64,000 nt of DNA from Bostrychus sinensis (taxonomy: Eukaryota > Chordata > Actinopteri > Gobiiformes > Eleotridae): NCBI GenBank assembly GCA_020698575.1, contig CM036244.1, forward strand, positions 1,157,501-1,221,500, given 5' to 3'. Shown one piece after another: positions 10,101 through 25,100 of this stretch; positions within the stretch are counted from its first letter, which is position 1; the number at the start of each line of letters is the position of its first letter. The translations under genes and the position numbers were made by a program. The notes under the pieces were generated by a model. The model did no database searches, was not told the DNA's origin, and worked only from the letters and a program-made list of their open reading frames with translations.

Positions 10101-13100
10101 GTTCCAAGGCGTTCCTAAAAAGCACTCCAAGCCATTCTACTTTTGGACCAGAGGTAGCAGCTCGGTTAAGCGTTCTTTTTAATCAAATGCGTCATGTCCT
10201 TGTGATAAACAGCTGTAGTCCAAGAGAGGACTTTTTGTAAAAATAAAGCTACCATATGTTGCATCTAACGATTATTTAGATCAGTTCCCAACCTGGGGTC
10301 CTGGACCCCGCAGGGGCAGCGCCAGAGATTGCAGGGGGTCCACAGAGCTCTGTCTACTCTGAGGTTGAGATTACCAAAATTATATTTGTGCAAATTAAAT
10401 TCTAAAATTTCCACTACAACCCAATTTGAAAACAAATGGAATAGAAACAAAAATCTACCACAACTGCTGATTCATTTTAAAAATATTATGTTTGTAGCTA
10501 ATAACTTTATGTTTCTGATGCGTTAGTGAGGCCCGGGTTTGGACACAGGCGAGGGGGGGGCTTCAAGGAAAAAAGGTTGGGAACCACTGATTTAGGTAAT
10601 CAATTAAACTTTTGATTACTGTTTCAATGAATCGATTAATAATCAGATTGTGAAGCCTGAGTAAAGTGGTTAAAAACATGAGGTGTTTTATAGTTCCCGT
10701 TAAAAAATTTGATAATTCTACCATGGGCTGCACAGTATATTGCAAAATTATTCGCAATATCAGCATCGCAAGACAATAACGCTGTGGTCTTCATCTGACA
10801 GAGATTTACACTGAAGAATCATTTTCCACCAGAGCCTTAAAAGAACATGTGTTGTGACTAAATAAAAATGTTTAAAAAGTCCAGTTTTAGTGGTAATTTA
10901 ATTAATTTAGTCACAGCTTAGCCTTGTTTTATTCCTGGTTTAGTCTGTGTTAAGTTTTGATTTTGTGGCTGTTTTGACTTGTAAATACAGGAACTTACAT
11001 TTTTGTGAAATGTATTGAATTTGACTTACTATGTTCGAAAGTAGGTTCTGTTTTCAAATATCGCAATTTTCAACATAGTTATGGAATATTGCATGTTTTC
11101 TCCATATCGTGCAGCCCTAATTCTACCACAAATAACTTAATTTATTCTAAATTTGAACCAGACAAAGCCATGAGTTTACCGCTTGAGGACCTTTGGAGAG
11201 AGCTTATTCACACACAAAGATATTTTTAATAAAAAAACGCAAAATGTACATTGTTTTTGTGGCTTTACTGCTCTGTGTTGGTAATAAACCTCCTCTCTGT
11301 CAGAGTCTATAAATACTCCAGTTAACGATTAAACGATTACTAAATTAATTGACGATTATTTCAATAATAGATTAAACTGATTAGTTGTTGCAGGCCTGTA
11401 CATTAGCAACAGCTGTTTCTGGTTTAGTGAAGTACGACTCTCGCTTTGAGTCAGAACAGTTCAGTTATAGTTTAGACACAAGTTGATCTCGTGTTGGTTA
11501 AAATGTGATAAAGTGGAGCAGAGAAGTGAACTTAATGCACAGAAAGCTAGAGCTAAACCAAGTGTTTACAGCCAGAAGTACTAGAGCAAATCTATGTCTA
11601 TGCCTAAAAACGGAGATTAATTCATCCTCAACACACCGGAGAAATCTAAAAGTCTGACTGAAGCAGATGCAAAAACCTCAGTGTTGTGTTGACGACAAAC
11701 TATATTTGGATGTTTTAGTGTCAGATAAAATGTGCATCGGCAGCCTTTCTATACACTTTTGCCATACCTGAGTCAGCATTTGTTCTTTTCCCTCCACTTT
11801 AGTGTCTCGTATAATGGCCAATGTTGCATGTAACTACACTTTATAGGCACATTGAGCACACCGATGCTCCTTTATTTATATCTTCTTGTCATTACGCTGA
11901 TGTGGATACGCCTTTCTCTTCAGCATACAAAATATCCTGTTGGGTAATATTATTTTGAAGTAACAGCACCTTTACTTGAGTTTACTTTCCCCTCTGCAGT
12001 TTGAATACCTGTGGCTCTATACTGCTCCTGTTAATGCTTTAGTTTTGAGTTAGGTATTAGTGTAGTTTTGCAGCGGTGAACACGGAGGCCTCCCGCTGCA
12101 CTTTGACCTCTGCTCCTCTGGCAGCGGCTGAAAAACTCGCTCATGAATCAGGCTTTAGACCGGCTCTCGTTCCTAACGCCGTGTGCCGGAGGAATGCGCT
12201 CTTTTCTCTTTAAGAGCTTTGTTTTGGAGACGATCGCTTCTGCACCGCGTCCCGCTGTAAAAAAAAACAAAAAAAACTCTTTCTTACACCTGCCGGCTGT
12301 CAGCAGCGCTAATGTCCGCTTTTGTCTAAACATCAACCAGTTTAATGAAGGAGGCTGAGAAATAGCTTTACAGAATGGAAAAAATAAGCTTAACAGGGCA
12401 GGATGTAGTACACTTTCTTAAACTTTCTAACATCTAAAAGTTTGGCTTAAATTATGTTCCATAGAGACTTCTGTAAAGCTAAAATGTTCTAAGCCCCTAA
12501 AATACCTGTAATTATGGGACGCAGTGTTTGACACCCCTGCCTCTCAGTGCATTGGTTGCAGGTTCAATCTTTAGGACGACCAACTACAATGTTTCTAAAT
12601 CCTGTGTGCATTCTAGAGCTGGGATGACAAATTTTTATTTCAGTACGATTCTTGGGCTGGGTACCGCTCAGATTTTTCTGATACCTATGGTGAGCTAATT
12701 CATCTTCTACAATCATAAAACACAGTAATATTCAATATAAGACATTTTTTAAGCAAAACCCTCAGCTGTGACTTAAACCCAGTTGTTTATTATGTTTTTT
12801 CTTTTATTTATTTGATTCATGCAAAGTACCATTAAAGGTCCCACTAGGGATTGGAACTTGGTATAAATAAAAACATTTTTTTTTATACCAGTAGTATTGT
12901 TTGTTTTGATAACACAAATGTGTCGTTTAGCAATATCAAGCTCTAGATACAATACTATCACAATACTTTGGTATTGATATGATTCATATTGCGATTTTGA
13001 TATATTGCTATTTGGGCATTTTTTGCAACGATACGATATGTATCGAAAAAAACGTATATAAGTCGCACTGGATTATAAGTCGCATTTTTTTTTGGAGGGA

Positions 13101-16100
13101 AATTTATTTTACAAAATCCGACACCAAGAACAGACATTTCATGTTGAAAGGCAAGTTATAGTAATAATAGAATAGAGAACAACAGCTGAATAGGTGTGCG
13201 CTATGCTAACGTAACACATTGATGGTTATTCAGCTACATGAAGCATAAACAACGAACTGAACAGGTGTCTCGTATGTTAACGTAATATATTAACAGTTAT
13301 TCACATAACTATAGCATAAAGAACATAATATAACAAGTTCACCAAACTCACCATCTCACTCCTAATCGCTAAATCCTTTAAATTCTTCATCCTCGGTGTC
13401 GCTTCTGAACAACTTCGCCAACTCCGGAGGTAGACGAAGCGCCGCTTCCTCCTCTGCGTGGCTGTCGTCAGACTCAGCATCAGTTCCATTTCCAATTATT
13501 CCGCTCTTTCTCAGTTGTCTTTATAGCCTAAGTTGTTGTTGGTAATGTTTACATTTTAAATTGTCAGTGGTACAGGTGCAGCAGATGCTGGTACACAAGC
13601 CTAGAGCGCCCTCTAACCAACACCTGAAATATTTTAATATATAAGTCACACCTGAGTATACGTCGCACCCCTAGCCAGACGATGGAAAAAAGTGCGACTT
13701 ATAGTCCGGAAAATACAGTACTTCATGTTTTTTAGTGACAAGTGAGTTATGCTGTGGTGCAATCTATGCCAAACTAATCCCCAGAATTTGTATCTGTACA
13801 CTGCATTCACAGATTTATTATTGTACAGCAAATGAATTACTGACATTTTCTGACATTCTAGGTTGTGAAAGTACTTCAGAAGACAATGTTCTGTTTTGTT
13901 TAGTCTTGGCTTTTGACATACTCTCATCTGTCTATTCATGGTTTAAATTTCTGGAATACTCCCAACACGTTTGACTAGTTACTACTCAAACAAGAAGACA
14001 TTAGTGGTATTTATATTGTGTTTTGGACAAAATGATGGATGAACGTGAGCGCTGACCTCTGCTGTTTGCTTTAGGCTAGTATCGGGGAAGATATTTTAAC
14101 CAAGGACACTTAAAATAGTTGAAAGAGAAGATAAAAAAGATGGAGGCATGTTGCATATTTGGGGTTAAATGGGTACACAGAAGTATAAAGGAGGGAGAAG
14201 TTTTGGTCAGGAGCCACTGTTGTCACATGAAAAGCTCTCATTATGATTTAATCTTTAGGAATGAGGGCCGACAACAAGCTTGAGAAACGTCATGTCCCAG
14301 GAATTTATTTGCAATCCGAATCCACCTACAGCTGTCAACAACGTAAGCTGAGGATGCACCACATGATTTTTTCGCCCGATTTTACAAAGAATTACGCTTG
14401 TGCTGAGTCTGTACCGGCCAGCTCTTGTTCGAGGGAGTCGTCAGCCCAGAAATCTGTGACTGAGGGAGGTTTAAAAACTCGACCAGACCTCAGTCTCAGT
14501 CAAGTAAACAGTCTGAGTTTTAAAGTTAACTCTCGTCGTTGATCACACAACTCTGGTGTATGTAAAAAAAAAATAAAAAAAAGTTTGCCAATCTCAGCTG
14601 AACCTCTGTAATAAAGCCTTGTCATGAAGCTTGATAAAACATAATCTGTTTTAGATTTTTGACTTTAATTAGTAAAACAGACTGGATTATTGCAGCTGTT
14701 TTTGCCTTAACGTTACGTGGGGAAGCTGTCATCTGTACAAGCTAAGGTCAGTTAACATTAGGCCTGCACGATACGGAGAAAACATGCGATATTTGATAAC
14801 TATGTTGAAAACTGCGATAACGATATTATTGCCATATTTGAAAATAGAGCCTACTTTTGGAACATAGTAAGTTAAATTCACTACATTTCATAAAAATGTA
14901 AGTTCCTGTATTTACAAGTCAAAACAGCGACAAAATCAAAACTTAACACAGACTAAACCAGGAATAAAACAAGGCTAAGCTGTGACTAAATTAATTAAAT
15001 TACCACTAAAACTGGACTTTTTAAACATTTTTATTTAGTCACAACACATGTTCTTTTAAGGCTCTGGTGGAAAATGATTCTTCAGTGTAAATCTCTGTCA
15101 GATGGAAGACCACAGCGTTATTGTGATATATTTAGATTCTTGCGATACGGTTATTGCGTTTGCTGATATTGCAATAACCATAATTTTGCGATATATTGTG
15201 CAGCCCTAGCTAACATTACTGTGGCTTATTTAGAAACAATTTGTTCATTATTACGCCACGGAAAAGCATCTCGACAGTTTTTATTCAAATGCTATCTGTA
15301 CAATTTAATGGTTGAATGGTTTCTGAAGGTGGTAGGTCCTTGTTGGTGACTTTAACTACAGAAAACTAAAGTTAGGCCTTATCTATTTTTGCATACCAAT
15401 CTTACCATTCCCAAAGTATGAAGCTAAACTTGCCTTTAAATTTGAGTTAAAACGGCACTTTGAAAATGTAGGGACATCATTGTTTTTTGAGCATAAAAGA
15501 CATGTAAATACAAAAATGTGTTCCTGAAGTGCTTATTTGTAAAAACACGACATATAATAAGTTAATTTGAAACTGGTCAAAACCCAGCACAACAGTTTAT
15601 TCTCCAAAACGTCCGCGTCTCTGTGCTCTGCGTCCTCCTGTGCCCCTCTGCGCTCCAGGTCTCGCTCTCTCCTCCTCTTCATTTATCCCTTGAAAAACAT
15701 CGGGGAGCACGCAAAAATGTGTTAAAACATGGCCATACAACGCGCTGGAGGGTCGTGTATGTCACTGTTCAAATAAGTGTCTGCGGAATTGTATTTGTTT
15801 TCCATTTTGCGAGACGCGATGGGGCTTCAGCACCGCGCTGTCAGCTGTGCTTCTGTGGCCGCGCTCACCATGGCAGCGACAGTCACAGCAGAAAACTACT
15901 GTGGATGCTGTAAACCACTGCCTGAGGTATTATTAACGCACGTGAACACTTGTTAAAATAATTTATTGCTCCGTAATCAGAATAACGTGGCTTTCTGTCG
16001 TCTGTCTTTCATTTAGGGCTGCAACTAACGATTATTTTGAAAATCAATTAATCTGTTGATTACTTTTTTGATTAGTCGTTTAATAATCAACTAGAGAAGT

Positions 16101-19100
16101 GCGAGTAAAATGGTTAAAAACTTGGTGTTTTATAGTTTTTGTTAAAAATTGGTCATAAAAATCACAAACTTTTTATAAAATTAAATCAGACAAAGCTACA
16201 AACTTCTTGAAGATGTTTATATAGAGCATATATACATAAAATATAATCTCTAATACATATATTTTTAATGACTGTTTACTGTTCTAGCTAGGTAAAAAAC
16301 CTCTCACAGAACATGGCATGTGTCAGAGTCAATTAAATATCCCAGTTGGCGATTATTCGATTACTAAATTAGCTGACGATTACTTCAATAATTGATTATA
16401 ATCGTTTTATCCGATTAGTTGTTGCAGCCCTACTTTTATTATCACCGAGGGAGACGTCAGACAGTATTTTGTTTTCTCATAATCCCCGCTCATTTGGGCA
16501 GTTTATTAATGTTATTCTACTTGGTTTACCTGGATCAGTTCTGTCCAGGGCGCGTTTCCTTTCGTGCCTCAGCGTGCATAAAAAAGTAGCTGAAGTAGGC
16601 CTGTCCAGGGGCGAGGGGTGCATCATGGCGCAAAGTTGGAGGATCTTTCCACGCCCTGCACCGCGCACAGAGCATCACATGCAACACACAGAGCTATATT
16701 ACTCTTTTCTTGAGCGTCTTCTTCTTGAGAGAGTCTTCTTTTTGCTTTTCCCTTGCTGTGCGGTAACTGCGTCATGATGCATTTAGGTGGGCTGCATAAT
16801 TGTTTTTATTGTGATGGTAAAAGACATTCCAGAGCTTTTTTTTTTAGAACAAAGCAGAGGATCCAAGACCAGGGGATGTGTTTTTTGGTTGGCTGCTGTA
16901 ACAAGACGCTGCTTGCGCCCGGTGCGTCAGGAGGCTAATTAATTAAAGTATAATATTATGCTGTTGCTGTTAATTTAAAAAGATGTGCTTAATATTACAC
17001 AAAAGATTTACACTTTTAGCAATTATATTGGCATGAATATTACACATTTTAGGAATTTAATAAAAACTATTGCACAATTCCCCAGGGGATTTAAACCACA
17101 GTATTGAAAGTGATACATCAGGATTTTTACATACCCCAGTATACGGTAATATCATTATATAGTTTCAAAGTTTCAAAGTTTATTTACAAAATATGCAAAT
17201 ATACAAGAACCAAATCATATTTGTCAATAAAAAAATTTGTAAAATGGGACTCCCCAAAAGCTCCCGAGCTTATAAATAGGGGCCCAGACATTTCATAAAC
17301 ACACATACAATTATAAACAAATACCTAACACCTACATTTATCTCAGACCTAGAAATCCTAAACATTAATTCATAGTTCATTAGATTAAATATTGACACAT
17401 CAGATACTAATTCATAGTTTACAATTTAAAAACATACAGCTTTTACATAAGTTTACTTGATGGGAACCAGCCATATGGGGTTTAGAATTTTACATAATTT
17501 AATAGCAATTTTTGTTTTAACCTTTTTTTGAAAATAGACAGAGATGTTGATTCTTTTATCATGGTGTCAATTGTCTTAATGGTAAATCCCTTCCACATGC
17601 CCCTGGTTGAATCAGTTTGCTGGAAAACTAAAATATTATTATAGATTTTTATTTAAGGAGAGTTGGTGTTTCTGCTCGGGTTCCTGGGCAAGGCACTGAG
17701 CCCTACGTTATTGACGCTGGGGTCTGTATATTCTGGACTGTGAATGTGTGAGGGCTTATGAGAGTGAATGGGTGAATGGAACCGCTCTGAGTACCTATGG
17801 TTTAGAGGTCGACAGATATGGGTTTGTCTGAGGCTGATACTGATTTTTAAAATTCACAGCAGCCAATTGCCAATAAATTGACCGATATGTAGAGCTGATT
17901 GTCTTAATTTTGTGAAAGAAATGAATAAAGCATAGCCAATTGTTTTAGTAATGCTTATTTAATCTGAAACAAATGTGGTAGAATGTGACCGTGAGAAGAG
18001 TTTTTTGAGAAAACCATTGTTCTAGAGGGTCTGTTCCAGAGAAACAGCTAAATCTTTTTATTGCCATTTTGAGCTTTTCAGGCTGAGATAAAGCAATTTT
18101 TGATGTTTATTTTGGATTGTCTAAAAAAAAAGGCAAAAATCTGTCCAATCCCACTACTATGGGTGTAGAAAAGCACCACATACGACTACAATTTTCATGA
18201 GATAACAGCTTTAGTTTTACAGTTTTGGATGTTTTATTTTGCTAATTCAATTGGAAGCACAACCCTCAGATTTATTAAACAGTGTTAAAGTCTTGTAAAA
18301 TCCACATAAATATAAACTCATGATTACTCCTGAGTGTATTTTACAGCATCTCCTCGTGTTATCAGAGCCGTTACATTCCTTCGACCTGACGACACACTTC
18401 AGTCATAAAGTCTCCATGGTATTTTTATGAAGCTTATATAACAATAACCAGCTCCGTTTATGAACACGTTTATCACATGTTTGGCATTTTCTCCCGTTGT
18501 TGTGGCTTTCCACAGGAAGGTTACGTTACAGTGAGATTTATTTCTGCAGGGTTTGTAGAAAAGGTAAGGCTTTGTTTTAGAATAGTGTGAGTGTTTTAGG
18601 AACTAGGACTTAAAGCTCTGAGTACAGTGTTAGACCAATTAGATTCCACTTTTATCTTTTTGTGGAAATGCGTTGCCATTGTTTATTTACTTGACTTCCC
18701 TTTTCTCTATTTAGTTTTTGGCTTGTCTCTCTGTGTCAGCGGATGTTGCCTGTACTGATTTCTAGACAAGTCTCCAGCAGCCATTACTTCAACAAATAGC
18801 GAAGGGACACTCCTACATATCGATGTGACATACGTTTTACACTGGATGCCCTTTCCAATTTTAAAATCAAGCACGTGTCATGGCTGATAAACATTAAAGA
18901 TTTATTTGGGGCAGATTTTTCATACTTTTATACACAAATTATATCATTATGTAGAGCTGCACAATATATCGCAAAATTATCGTTATCGCAATATCAGCAA
19001 ACGCAATATTTGTATATCAAGAATCTAAATATATCGCAATAACGCTGTGGTCTTCCATCTGACAGAGATTTACACTGAAGAATCATTTTCCACCAGAGCC

Positions 19101-22100
19101 TTAAAAGAACATGTGTTGTGACTAAATAAAAATGTTTAAAAAGTCCAGTTTTAGTGGTAATTTAATTAATTTAGTCACAGCTCAGCCTTGTTTTATTCCT
19201 GATTTAGTCTGTGTTAAGTTTTGATTTTGTCGCTGTTTTGACTTGTAAATACAGGAACTTACATTTTTATGAAATGTAGTGAATTTAACTTACTATGTTC
19301 CAAAAGTAGGCTCTATTTTCAAATATCGCAATAATATTATTATCACAATTTTCAACATAGTTATTGAATATCACGTTTTCTCCATATCGTGCAGCCCTAA
19401 TATTATGCCCTATGCCATCTTATTTTGTTTCCCCATGTATTATAATATTTAAGTACTAAAGCAAGAGCTCATTTAAACAATCATAACTTCAATACAAAAT
19501 GAAATATAACAGTGTTTTGTCATTAGCCGCCCTGTTCCTCAGTAGTATTAGTATCTGAAAGTGTTGTATCTGTCTTTCATCAGCTCTGACCTGTTTTCTG
19601 GAGCCTCAGATCTGGTCCTGGGAGAGTTGGCTCCATAAAGAATGTATGTTAGTGACTCAGTGCAGAGTTATGCAGCTCCTCTCCGAGTTTACTCCCGACA
19701 CGCTTCGTCAGTTTGCATTACACAGACGACATGTTTACCGTTCACTCACTCAAAGTTCCTGTGACAAAATAAGTGGTCACATTTGCGGTTTCCAAAGCCA
19801 CTGTGATGTTTTCTTTGTATTAGCTTAGCTCCTAAAGCAGCTGATAAGATGCTCAGCCTGGCCTACTGTTATTTGGTGAAGCAGATGAGTAACAGTGTAG
19901 GCATTTAACCCTTTGGGCGCCAGATTTCTTTTCTCTAAAACTGTTTTTTGACATAAAAAATTCAAAAGGCTGTGGCTTAAAAATATTTAGAGATAGAGTC
20001 TTACTGTAAATGAGAAATGTGTCAGTTATGAACCAAAGTTTATGAATGTAGTAATTATAGGCATCTAATCTGCATATATTTTGCATATTGTGATGTCATT
20101 ATCAGGCGGACGTGCTGAATTATGTATTTTTGTCTTTTTCTCCAATTAATAAATGAGTAGAAACCAGGTAAACTCTAAACCAACATTAGTAAACTATAAC
20201 TATAACCTCTAATGTCCCATAACTAGTAAAATGTGCAGAAAGAGAAATCTGCAAGTTTGTCATGGCCTGGCAGCAGGTTCATCAAACTGCTGTATCCACT
20301 CCTGATGAACTTCCTCCTGTCTCAGGTGATCCCAGCCTCATCAGTGCTGTTTATGTTCCCCACGCTGCTCCCACCGCGCCCTCGGCAACACCTGCCTCTC
20401 CCCACGCCTCTCTCTTCTCCCTCCTCTGCCTCTTCTGTGGGCAAAGTGTTTTTGTCTTTAGTTAAGATATAGCTTAATTATTATTTAATTATTCCCTCCA
20501 TAAAGGTTTTGTTTTTGCTGGTAAGCATTTGTCAGTCTCTTAGCCATAGGTGTTATATATTTGTATGGCTGCAACAACTAATCAGTTCGATTATAAACAA
20601 TTATTGAAATAATCATCAACTAATTTAATAATCGAATAATCGCCAACTGGGATATTTAATAGACTCTGACACATGCCATGTTTTGTGAAAGAAGTTTTTT
20701 TTTTACCGAGCTAGAGCAGTGAACAGTTAAAAACAATGTACATTTTGTGTTTTTGATTAAAAATATCATATATGTATTACAGATGATATTTTATGTATAT
20801 ATGCTCTATATAAACATCTTCAAGAAGCTTGTTGCTTTGTCTGATTTAATTTTGTAAAAATTAAGTGATTTTTGGAAGCATTATTACCAATTTTTAACAA
20901 AAACTATGAAACACCTCAAGTTTTTAACCATTTTACTTGCGCTTCTCTATCCGGTTATTAATTGACTAATCGAAAAAGTAATCGACAGTCGACAATCGTT
21001 TTGAGCAAACTGGATACTGATACAAAATCAGTCTACATGAAAAAAAAAACAGTATAATATTGGAAATATCATATTGGAAATGTGTATGTTAAATTAAAGC
21101 TGTATGTGTCTTTTTGGTGAAAAACGTTATATTCAACCTTGCGTCGCTCTCTGTCTGCTGGACATAATCAACCCTGGCCACGGTGCTACATTTGAGAGTA
21201 AACTTTTATGATTTTTGGCAAAAAGTTTCCGTATTGTTCTTAATTAGCCAATATCGTTTTTGAATTGGATTTTTTTATTTTTATTTTTTTATTTAACCTT
21301 TATTTAACCAGGAAGTCTCATTGAGATTCAGAATCTCTTTTTCAAGAGAGACCTGACCAAGGTAGCAGCCAATCCACAGAAACAGATACATACATACATA
21401 CATACATACATACATACACACATACACACACACATACATACATACACACATACACACACACATACATACATACATACATACATACATACATACACACATA
21501 CATACATACATACACACATACATACATACATACACACATACATACATACATACATACATACACACATACACACACACATACATACATACACACATACACA
21601 CACACATACATACATACATACATACATACATACATACATACATACATACATACATACATACACACATACATACATACATACACACATACATACATACATA
21701 CACACATACACATACATACATACATACACACATACATACATACACACACACATACATACATACACACATACATACATACACACACACATACATACATACA
21801 TATTAACAGTACTTTACATTTTCATAATAAATAAGTACAGTATGTTAAAACATCTCAAGAAAAGCAAGCACATGTGTTTATTACCACATTTTTTATGGAA
21901 GCTTTAAATTCATTTATGGAGATGAGAGTTTCTAGTTTAAGGTCTTTCTGTAGGTTATTCCATCCCCAGGATTGAAACAATGCCAATCTGTTAGGGCTGC
22001 AACAACTAATAATAATAATAATAATAATCAATTGTAATTTATTATTGAAATAATTGTCAACTAATTTAGTAATTGTTTAATTGTTAACTGGAGTATTCAC

Positions 22101-25100
22101 CGGCTCTGAAATATGCCATGTGCTCAGAGAGGAGGGTTATTACCAACACAGAGCATAAAGACAAAAACAGTTAATAAAAAACAATGTACATTTTGTCTTT
22201 TTGATTAAAAAATTCTTTGTGTGTATGCTCTGTCCTAACCTTTTTAGATGACACAGTTGTAGCTTCGTCTGGTTCAAATTTGGTAAAAATTAAATGATTT
22301 TTGGAAGAATTTTCACATTTTTTTTAACAGGAACTAAAAAAACACTGCAGGTTTTTAACCACTTTAACCACACACGCTTCACTATCTGATTAATCAAAAC
22401 AATAATCGACAGATTAATCAATTATCAAAATAATCATTAGTTGCAGCTCTACAGTCTATACGTATCGTTAAACCCTAATTGTTAGCACAATAACTTTAAA
22501 GTAATGGTTGGATTTTGATCAAATTTCTATTATGCATTCATTCATTCATCTTCTGCTTATTTCTGTCAGGATCACAGGTGACTGGAGCCTATCCCGGTAA
22601 CTTTGGGCCTTAGGCGGGGTACCCCCGGGACAGGGGCCAGCTTGTCACAAATTTCCATTAATTCAATTTTATTTCTATAGCTCAATATCACAATTGCAGT
22701 TGCCTCAAAGGGCTTCACTAACAGTGGATCAAACATAAACACACAATCAAACATTAACAACACTCAACTGAACAGACTCAGGACGTCCCTGTGCTTAGAC
22801 CCTTCCTCTCAGTAAGGATAAACTCAGGTGTGTGGGAAGAAAAAAGAAGAAACCTTATGGAGACCACATTGAAGGAGAGATCGTCTCCCAGGACGGACAG
22901 GCTGTAAATGTGTCTGGGACAGTTAAAGTCCTTTAGCTCGTCTATAGGCTCATAGTTCAGGTAAGGATGCAGCAGGTGGGATTCATCCAGACGGGGGAGT
23001 GGGGGTGAGGGAGGGGTCCGCGCACAAATATTTAGTTTTTGGTGTAGATCTAAATCACTGGTTTCTCTCCTCCCTCCATCGTCCAAAGACACGTGTACAG
23101 GTGAACTGGAGACTCTAAATGTCCCACAGTGAACGGTTGTCCATGCCCTCAGCAGAAGATCAGCTGGGTATGGATATGGAGAAAACATGCGATATTTGAT
23201 AACTATGTTGAAAACTGCGATAACGATATTATTGCCATATTTGAAAATAGAGCCTACTTTTGGAACATAGTAAGTTAAATTCACTACATTTCACAAAAAT
23301 GTAAGTTCCTGTATTTACAAGTCAAAACAGCCACAAAATCAAAACTTAACACAGACTAAACCAGGAATAAAACAAGGCTAAGCTGGGACTAAATTAATTA
23401 AATTACCACTAAAACTGGACCTTTTTAAACATTTTTATTTAGTCACAGCACATGTTCTTTTAAGGCTCTGGTGGAAAATGATTCTTCAGTGTAAATCTCT
23501 GTCAGATGGAAGACCACAGCGTTATTGCGATATATTTACATTATTGCAATACGGATATTGCGATAACGATAATTTAGCGATATATTGCGCAGCCCTAATA
23601 AGGACACCTCTGAGGAAGACTGTAGCACAGTTGAAACATATAAAAGCTAACATCCTTTTATTTTTTTGTGCCCTGTTTTTCATAGAAGTAATCAAAAACA
23701 TAAATGTCTATAGCCTGTCTTAGGCCCATAGTTTCTGGGATAGTCTGCAGTCATATGAGACCCCTAAAGGCAAGCAGTTGATGTATTCATGAAAATTAGG
23801 TCATTATCACCCATAGTACTATTCAAACCAAATGGTACAAATTGTCCCTTAATAGATTTATGAGTCAAAAATAGTGGGTGCTAACGTACAGCGCTTGTAG
23901 ACGTACAGCAGTTGACCATCGCCTTGTAAATGTGGCTAATTTCAGAGTTGTTCGCACTAAGCACCTCCGAAGCTCGGCGGGATGGAGTTACCTGTCCAGG
24001 TGAAACCCACACCGTCACTCGATCCACGGAGCGCGTTTTCACTAGACACACTCGGCCCGCTCACGTTACAGCCACTGGCACCGCTACAAGCGCTCTGATT
24101 GGCCCACACGAGTCCGCTGACCAAATCAACACTATTACTAAATATCACGCTATTTTTTACTACTACTATTACTACGCAGGTGTAAAGGGAGAGTATGAGG
24201 ACAGTGCCACGTGTCGGATAGAGCCTCCAGACTTTAAATAATCTGTACAAGTGATATGTTTATGAATGTAGTGAGCAACAACACTGGAGTTTAGGGTTTT
24301 ATTGGTTGGATTGTGAAGTAGCCTTAAGCAGGGACACAGTGCAGTTGAGATGCTTTAAGGTTATGGTTTGTCTGTTTGTAGGTTACTTGTGTTGGACATT
24401 TCCTTTTACCATTCAGTCATCTTTTTATTATTGTTAGGAGTTTTGGGCCTGGACAGTGACCTGAAACTTAGAAACACACTCTCACATTCATTCACTATGG
24501 GACATTTAGAGTTTCCTGTTCACCTATGCATGTCTTTGGACAATGGGAGGAAGAGGAGAGAACTCAATTTAACATAATTTTGATATGGATACAGCTCACT
24601 GTTTGGATTCAGGACAGGAGTGCACCAAAACCAGTTTGTATGTATCGAGTACTCGCCAACACTGATTACTGAGACACATTTTTGCATTGTTTTAGACAAT
24701 TCTTTGGTATTTTTTTGGTTAGGCACATGTCCAGGCGCCCATGTGACTGAAGGACCCCAGCTTCCCCAATCATGCAGCAGTAGCAGTTTGGGCTCTTACT
24801 CTGCAGTTCATAGGAAACATCCAAAATCGCTTTCTCTCGGCCTGAAAAGCTCAAAACGGCAATAAAAAGATTTTGCTTGTTCCCCTGAAACACAACCTTG
24901 TAGAACAAAAATTTAAAATGCTTTTTGCAGCTCTCCCCAAGCTCTAGAGTCTGACAGAGATGGATTTAATGCTTTTTTAAACTCATCTTTAACTGTCCTC
25001 ACTGTCAATTCCAACACATCTGTTTCAGTTTTATAAGCATTACTAAAACAAATGGCTATATTAAATAAAGACCCATATCCATCAAACTTATGCACATTTC

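Larger units (their letters stand above)
10257..11400 (+). mobile_element. hAT-type MITE family B, interrupted by two later insertions
   Basis: The left end reads TGTTGCATCTAACGATTATT and the right end TTAGTTGTTGCAGGCCTG; both are decayed versions of the family-B ends (TAGGGCTGCAAC...). The interior is AATCGATTAATAATCAGATT, then ATGTACATTGTTTTTGTGGC, then CAGTTAACGATTAAACGATT. A family-D element (10282-10589) and a family-A element (10723-11119) are inserted in it, each with its own 8-bp duplication. Confidence 0.85.

Noticed and set aside
21293..21801. MYVC-repeat open frames on the minus strand
   Set aside because: Translation of a TACA microsatellite; no coding signal.
23930..24250. Overlapping sense/antisense frames (103 and 97 codons)
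   Set aside because: No recognisable domain, ends in a low-complexity TAC tract, and open on both strands, so more likely chance in a GC-richer patch.
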